From Seonamhaeicola sp. ML3 (GTDB taxonomy: Bacteria; Bacteroidota; Bacteroidia; Flavobacteriales; Flavobacteriaceae): a stretch of DNA of 64,000 nt. Of this stretch, positions 60,498-64,000 are shown one piece after another. The notes beneath the pieces were generated by a model, which saw nothing but the letters and a program-made list of their open reading frames with translations, ran no database searches and was not told the origin of the DNA. A program made the translations under genes and the position numbers. Positions within the stretch are counted from its first letter, which is position 1. Each line of letters starts with the position of its first letter. The stretch covers positions 1,860,001-1,924,000 of the forward strand of contig NZ_CP096884.1 in the NCBI RefSeq assembly GCF_023273855.1, given 5' to 3'.

Positions 60498-61025
60498 ATG
60501 AAAAAACAGTTTTTAATAGGATTGTCGTTTTTGCTTTTTTTGTGCATTGCTTGTACAAAGGATATTGATTTTGAACAGGCAAAAAACATCGAAATTTCTC
60601 CAACTATTGAATCCAGTATTATCTTCTTTGAAGCTCAAGCACCCGGTTTTATTGAAAATGGGGTGGAGGTTCCTGTAACGGGAGATTTTATAGAAGTAGA
60701 TGTTTTTAACAGTTCTTTTATTAATGATAACTTGACTAAAGTTGATTTGGTGTTTGAAACTGAAAATTCGTTACCTCGAGATTTTCATTTCGATTTAAAC
60801 TTTGTAAGCGAATCAGGAGACATACTAGATAATTTTTCTTTTTTAACCTCAGAGTCATCAACACATACAAAAACTTTTGAAGGAGATGCATTAGATGTTC
60901 TGAAAAATACTTCAATATTAGCGTTTACACTTACCATGCTTCCGGGAGATGCAATAAATATTTCTACTACAGGTAGTATTGGTTTAAAGTCTAGAGGTGT
61001 GTTTTACTTTAATATTGAGAGTTAG
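60498..61025 (+). CDS. Lipoprotein of unknown function
   Basis: The 175-residue protein starts at ATG 60498 (MKKQFLIGLSFLLFL). The lipobox is CIAC (Cys19), followed by an acidic beta-rich domain (SPTIESSIIFFEAQ, NLTKVDLVFETENSLP). An ATG 36 bases upstream is rejected because it lengthens the signal unnaturally. Its stop comes 1 base before the DUF5723 start. I do not recognise a named domain; it may be a partner of the DUF5723 protein. Confidence 0.72.
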   Translation: MKKQFLIGLSFLLFLCIACTKDIDFEQAKNIEISPTIESSIIFFEAQAPGFIENGVEVPVTGDFIEVDVFNSSFINDNLTKVDLVFETENSLPRDFHFDLNFVSESGDILDNFSFLTSESSTHTKTFEGDALDVLKNTSILAFTLTMLPGDAINISTTGSIGLKSRGVFYFNIES

Positions 61026-61026
61026 T

Positions 61027-62445
61027 ATGAAGCGTGGTATAATTTCATTTTTATTTATAGTGTTTGTTAATTTTGGTTTTACACAAAATAAACAACTACT
61101 TTATGGTTTTTCAGAACTACCGCAATCCTTATTACAAAACCCAGGAGGGAAGATAGACAATTATTGGTATTTTGGAGTTCCTCTCTTATCCCATATCCAT
61201 TTTAATGCAGGTTCGTCGGGGATTACTGTTTACGATTTATTTGCGGAAAATGATATAGATTTTACTGAAAAGCTTAGACGGGCAATTTATAGTATGACTT
61301 CTCGAGATTTTTCAACATTTACTCAGCAGTTGGAAATTTTTTCAGGTGGTTTTGCTTATGGTAATTCTTTTGAAAAGGATAAGTATATAAGCTTTGGACT
61401 TTATCAAGAAACAGATTTTATTGGATACTTTCCTCAAGATTTTGCTATCCTAGCTTATGAAGGTAACTTCAATAATAGAAATAGATTATTTCAAGCCGAT
61501 CATTTTAATATTAGTGCAGAATTAATCTCCGTACTTCATGTAGGTTTTAATAAAAAGGTAAATGAGAAATTTACTTTTGGAATAAGAGGGAAGATTTATT
61601 CGAGTGTTGTTAATATAAATTCAACACGTAATAAAGGTGGATTTGTCACTCAGGCAGGTGAAAACAATTTACTTCAACACGTGTTTAATCTCGATTTGGG
61701 TGTCAGGACTTCAGGTATTGCAACAATGCTTAATGATGACAACTCAGATGTCTCAGAGGATGTTAAAACATTAAGAAAACAGTTTCTGTTTGGAGGTAAT
61801 TTAGGCTTGGGTGTGGATTTGGGTGTCACACATCAAATCAACGACCAGTGGCACATAGATGCCTCTCTCTTAGATATTGGTTTTATTCGTCATAAAAAAG
61901 AAGTAGAAAATTATCAGGTGCAGGGTGATTATGTTTATGAGGGTATTGATCCTCTTTTTGCTAGTGCTCAAGGTCAGACTGCAGATGGCTATTGGAGTGA
62001 CATTGAAGACGATTTTGAGGAATTATTTGAAGTCGACACCATACGCACTGCCTACACTACAATGAGGCCTATAAAGTTTAACGCATCTTTAAATTATTCT
62101 TTTGGAAAGAAAAAGCTAAAAGAATGCAATTGTACAAATGAAGATGAAGGGTATTTAAATGCTGTAGGTTGGCAATTATATGCTATCAATAGACCCAAAG
62201 CACCGCAGCTTGCTTTAACCGCCTATTATTACAGAAGATTGCTTAACGGCCTGGATATTAAAGCTGCTTATACAATCGATTCTTATTCCTTCAGTAATTT
62301 AGGTTTAGGGATTTCTGCAAGTTTGCTAGGGCTCAATATATATGCTATGGCAGATAATTTACTTAGCTTAAATAACGTATACGACGCTCAAAGTGTATCT
62401 TTACAATTAGGTATTAATTATGTATTTAAAAAAGATGAAAATTAG
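61027..62445 (+). CDS. DUF5723 family outer-membrane protein
   Basis: The 472-residue protein has a signal peptide (1-20, FGFTQ) and the opening LPQSLLQNPGGKIDNYWYFG, then the PLLSHIHFNAGSSGITVYDLF segment of DUF5723. It continues as beta strands and ends with an aromatic-rich strand (LQLGINYVF), as for a barrel. Location should be the outer membrane; function is unknown. The start ATG 61027 is preferred over an upstream frame extension. It overlaps the next gene by 11 bases. Confidence 0.8.
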   Translation: MKRGIISFLFIVFVNFGFTQNKQLLYGFSELPQSLLQNPGGKIDNYWYFGVPLLSHIHFNAGSSGITVYDLFAENDIDFTEKLRRAIYSMTSRDFSTFTQQLEIFSGGFAYGNSFEKDKYISFGLYQETDFIGYFPQDFAILAYEGNFNNRNRLFQADHFNISAELISVLHVGFNKKVNEKFTFGIRGKIYSSVVNINSTRNKGGFVTQAGENNLLQHVFNLDLGVRTSGIATMLNDDNSDVSEDVKTLRKQFLFGGNLGLGVDLGVTHQINDQWHIDASLLDIGFIRHKKEVENYQVQGDYVYEGIDPLFASAQGQTADGYWSDIEDDFEELFEVDTIRTAYTTMRPIKFNASLNYSFGKKKLKECNCTNEDEGYLNAVGWQLYAINRPKAPQLALTAYYYRRLLNGLDIKAAYTIDSYSFSNLGLGISASLLGLNIYAMADNLLSLNNVYDAQSVSLQLGINYVFKKDEN

Positions 62446-63253
62446 GTTTCTAGTATTGGCAGTTGTTCTGTTCTATGTCTCTTCATTTTATGCGCAGTCA
62501 AGTTTAGATGGTTACAAATATATTATTGTGCCTAATAAATTTGATTTTTTAAGTGAAAAGAATAAATATCAATTAAATGGTTTAACGCACTTTTTATTTA
62601 ATAAGAATGGATTTAAAGCAATAATTGAAGGAGAAGATTATCCCAAAGATTTAATTAATAACCGTTGTTTAGCATTAAGATCTAATGTTTTGAGGGAGCC
62701 TGGAATGTTTAAAACAAAACTGAAATTAGAGTTTAAAGATTGTAATGATAAAGTTGTTTATGTTTCCCCAGTAGGAGAGAGTAGGGAAAAGGAATATAAG
62801 AAAGCCTATCATGCAGCAATTAGAACCGTTTTCGAACATTTAAAAAAGTTGAATTATTCCTTTAAGCCTAGTAATAGTTTAACGCTTACTACAGAAGCAT
62901 ATTCTGAACCTATTGATGCTATTAAAAGTGATGAGTCTGTTAAGCCTGAGCAACAGATTCAAGAAGTAAAAAGTAAAGTTGAAAATAGGAGTAAGGTTTC
63001 AAAGCCAAAACATGATGAGTCTGATAAATTAAAAAAATCCACTTCACGGCTCTACGCTCAACCAATAGAAAACGGTTTTCAGCTAGTTGATACATCACCT
63101 AAGGTTTTGTACAGAATAAAGAATACTGGGTTGACTGATGTGTTTCTAGTGGAGCATTTAAATGGTGTTATCTACAAAAAAGCAGGTGATTGGATTTTGG
63201 AATATTACGATGGAGAGACCTTAGTAAAACAGGTTTTAGACTTGAAGTTTTAA
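62435..63253 (+). CDS. Secreted hypothetical protein
   Basis: The 272-residue protein starts at ATG 62435 (MKIRFLVLAVVLFY) with a signal peptide ending FYAQ (near residue 20). The N-terminal domain (about 22-142) is conserved-looking (DGYKYIIVPNKFDFL, CLALRSNVLREPGMF). A Lys/Glu/Ser-rich linker (about 160-205) leads to a small C-terminal domain (LYAQPIENGFQLVD to the end). It is read with the DUF5723 gene through an 11-base overlap, so an envelope role is likely. No domain recognised. Confidence 0.7.
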   Translation: MKIRFLVLAVVLFYVSSFYAQSSLDGYKYIIVPNKFDFLSEKNKYQLNGLTHFLFNKNGFKAIIEGEDYPKDLINNRCLALRSNVLREPGMFKTKLKLEFKDCNDKVVYVSPVGESREKEYKKAYHAAIRTVFEHLKKLNYSFKPSNSLTLTTEAYSEPIDAIKSDESVKPEQQIQEVKSKVENRSKVSKPKHDESDKLKKSTSRLYAQPIENGFQLVDTSPKVLYRIKNTGLTDVFLVEHLNGVIYKKAGDWILEYYDGETLVKQVLDLKF

Positions 63254-63259
63254 GTTGTC

Positions 63260-63267
63260 TATTTTTG
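63260..63267 (+). promoter_or_regulatory. -7 promoter element before the last lipoprotein gene
   Basis: TATTTTTG is an exact -7 match, 29 bases before the GTG start at 63297. It lies inside the TTG-started frame extension from 63255, arguing against that longer start. Confidence 0.42.
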
Positions 63268-63296
63268 TTTTCAAACTGAAAAAAAAACATCATTTA

Positions 63297-63926
63297 GTGA
63301 GATTTAAGATATTACTTTTTTGTGTATTATCGTTTTTGATGATGAGTTGTGGTCACTCAAAACGGAAATCTGACCTAATAGCGAATTATGAAAAACATTC
63401 AGCCGAAATTCAAGAATTAACTAGTTATTTTACTAAAATCGTTCCAAAAAATTATATAGTACAAATTCGTTATGAATCCTCGGACGAAATTAACTTAGAA
63501 GTATATGAAAAGCTTCATGATTCTCTGGATAATGAGTTGCTGTTTCGGAAATGGGATATCGATATTGATAATTATATTGAGGAGCCACAAACTAACTACG
63601 AAGAGAAATATCACGGAAAGACCAATTCGTTTAAATTGGCTAAAAACAAATTAAACTGGACGAATGAAACTATCGAAAAACTTTATAATAAACTGGAATC
63701 TGTAAATTGTATTGGAATATCTAATTGGAAACCAATGGAAATTGAATATGGTAACAATGCTCTCGGTGTATATTCCTATAAGATTTTCGAAAAAGGGTTA
63801 AGTGAAGAGCAAATCAAAAAGTACAACGATGGTTGTAACAATATATATCTTGAAGATAATGTTGTACTATCGTATTCTGGAGGAGCAATAGGAATGCAAT
63901 GCTTTGAAGATTATTACAAAAAATAA
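63297..63926 (+). CDS. Lipoprotein of unknown function
   Basis: The 209-residue protein with start GTG 63297 gives MRFKILLFCVLSFLMMSC, a clean lipoprotein signal with lipobox MMSC (Cys18). The mature part is rich in Glu, Asn, Lys and Tyr and has no known motif; the end contains paired Cys (NDGCNN, GMQCFEDYY). A longer TTG start at 63255 is rejected because it overlaps a -7 element. The last 74 bases of the window show nothing definable. Confidence 0.65.
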   Translation: MRFKILLFCVLSFLMMSCGHSKRKSDLIANYEKHSAEIQELTSYFTKIVPKNYIVQIRYESSDEINLEVYEKLHDSLDNELLFRKWDIDIDNYIEEPQTNYEEKYHGKTNSFKLAKNKLNWTNETIEKLYNKLESVNCIGISNWKPMEIEYGNNALGVYSYKIFEKGLSEEQIKKYNDGCNNIYLEDNVVLSYSGGAIGMQCFEDYYKK

Positions 63927-64000
63927 AGTCATTCTAAATAACTATAGCTTATTGAGGTGAAGTTTCTAATCGATATTCACTACAGTTTACTGTTTTTGGC

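Overview
The window reads as one chromosomal segment of a marine-type member of the Flavobacteriaceae (Bacteroidota). Supporting signs are low GC, a gliding-motility gene (gldA), a giant repeat protein ending in a type IX secretion sorting domain, PorV/DUF5723-style and DUF3857 envelope proteins, few Shine-Dalgarno sites, and repeated exact matches to the Bacteroidota -7 promoter element TAnnTTTG. No rRNA, tRNA, CRISPR array, prophage or insertion sequence was seen.

Layout. 1-2.2 kb: end of metF, then a PagL-like lipid A deacylase and a DUF2807 lipoprotein. 2.2-5.5 kb (-): pta-ackA. 5.7-6.6 kb (-): gldA. 6.7-10.97 kb: a Phe/Tyr operon (pheA, aminotransferase, tyrA, DAHP synthase-chorismate mutase) preceded by a complete transcription attenuator: a 19-residue leader peptide with 5 Phe and 4 Tyr, mutually exclusive 1:2, 2:3 and 3:4 hairpins, and a terminator whose U-tract touches the pheA start codon. 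11-13 kb: rsgA-dtd. 13.1-19.4 kb: three DUF3857 transglutaminase-like genes in tandem, the later two losing catalytic residues, and a MazG-like gene. 19.5-24.3 kb: aroA, queA, rlmN, polyprenyl synthetase. 24.3-26.6 kb: an accessory hot spot with an AT-rich orphan gene, a frameshifted 5' copy of sprT and a ParDE toxin-antitoxin pair. 26.6-31.6 kb: sprT, mannose-1-phosphate guanylyltransferase, a DUF389 membrane protein and an MlaE/MlaF-like ABC pair.

31.9-35.3 kb holds a 1134-residue surface protein built on a nearly identical 657-bp tandem repeat, visibly richer in GC than its surroundings. 35.4-39.9 kb (-) is a surface-glycan type cluster (KAS III-like synthase, methyltransferase, glycosyltransferase, WbpD-like and WbpB-like enzymes). 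40-44.6 kb: gcvP, a UbiA-like protein, and an ECF sigma factor with a small anti-sigma-like partner. 44.8-48.7 kb (-): M3 peptidase, purE, purK, and a possible small RNA opposite them. 48.8-51 kb: a fused hypoxanthine phosphoribosyltransferase-adenylate kinase and obg. 51-54.6 kb: DUF4136 lipoprotein, TPR protein, mpl, DUF1569 protein. 54.8-57.7 kb: a FIST sensor overlapping a hybrid histidine kinase. 57.8-63.9 kb: radC, a degenerate polysaccharide-deacetylase-like protein, a YjjG-type phosphatase and several envelope proteins.

Most genes are housekeeping. The parts that stand out are the attenuator, the decaying DUF3857 array, the sprT/ParDE duplication, the A/B repeat protein with complementary cysteine loss, and the candidate small RNA. 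All family names come from reading motifs by eye; no database search was run.
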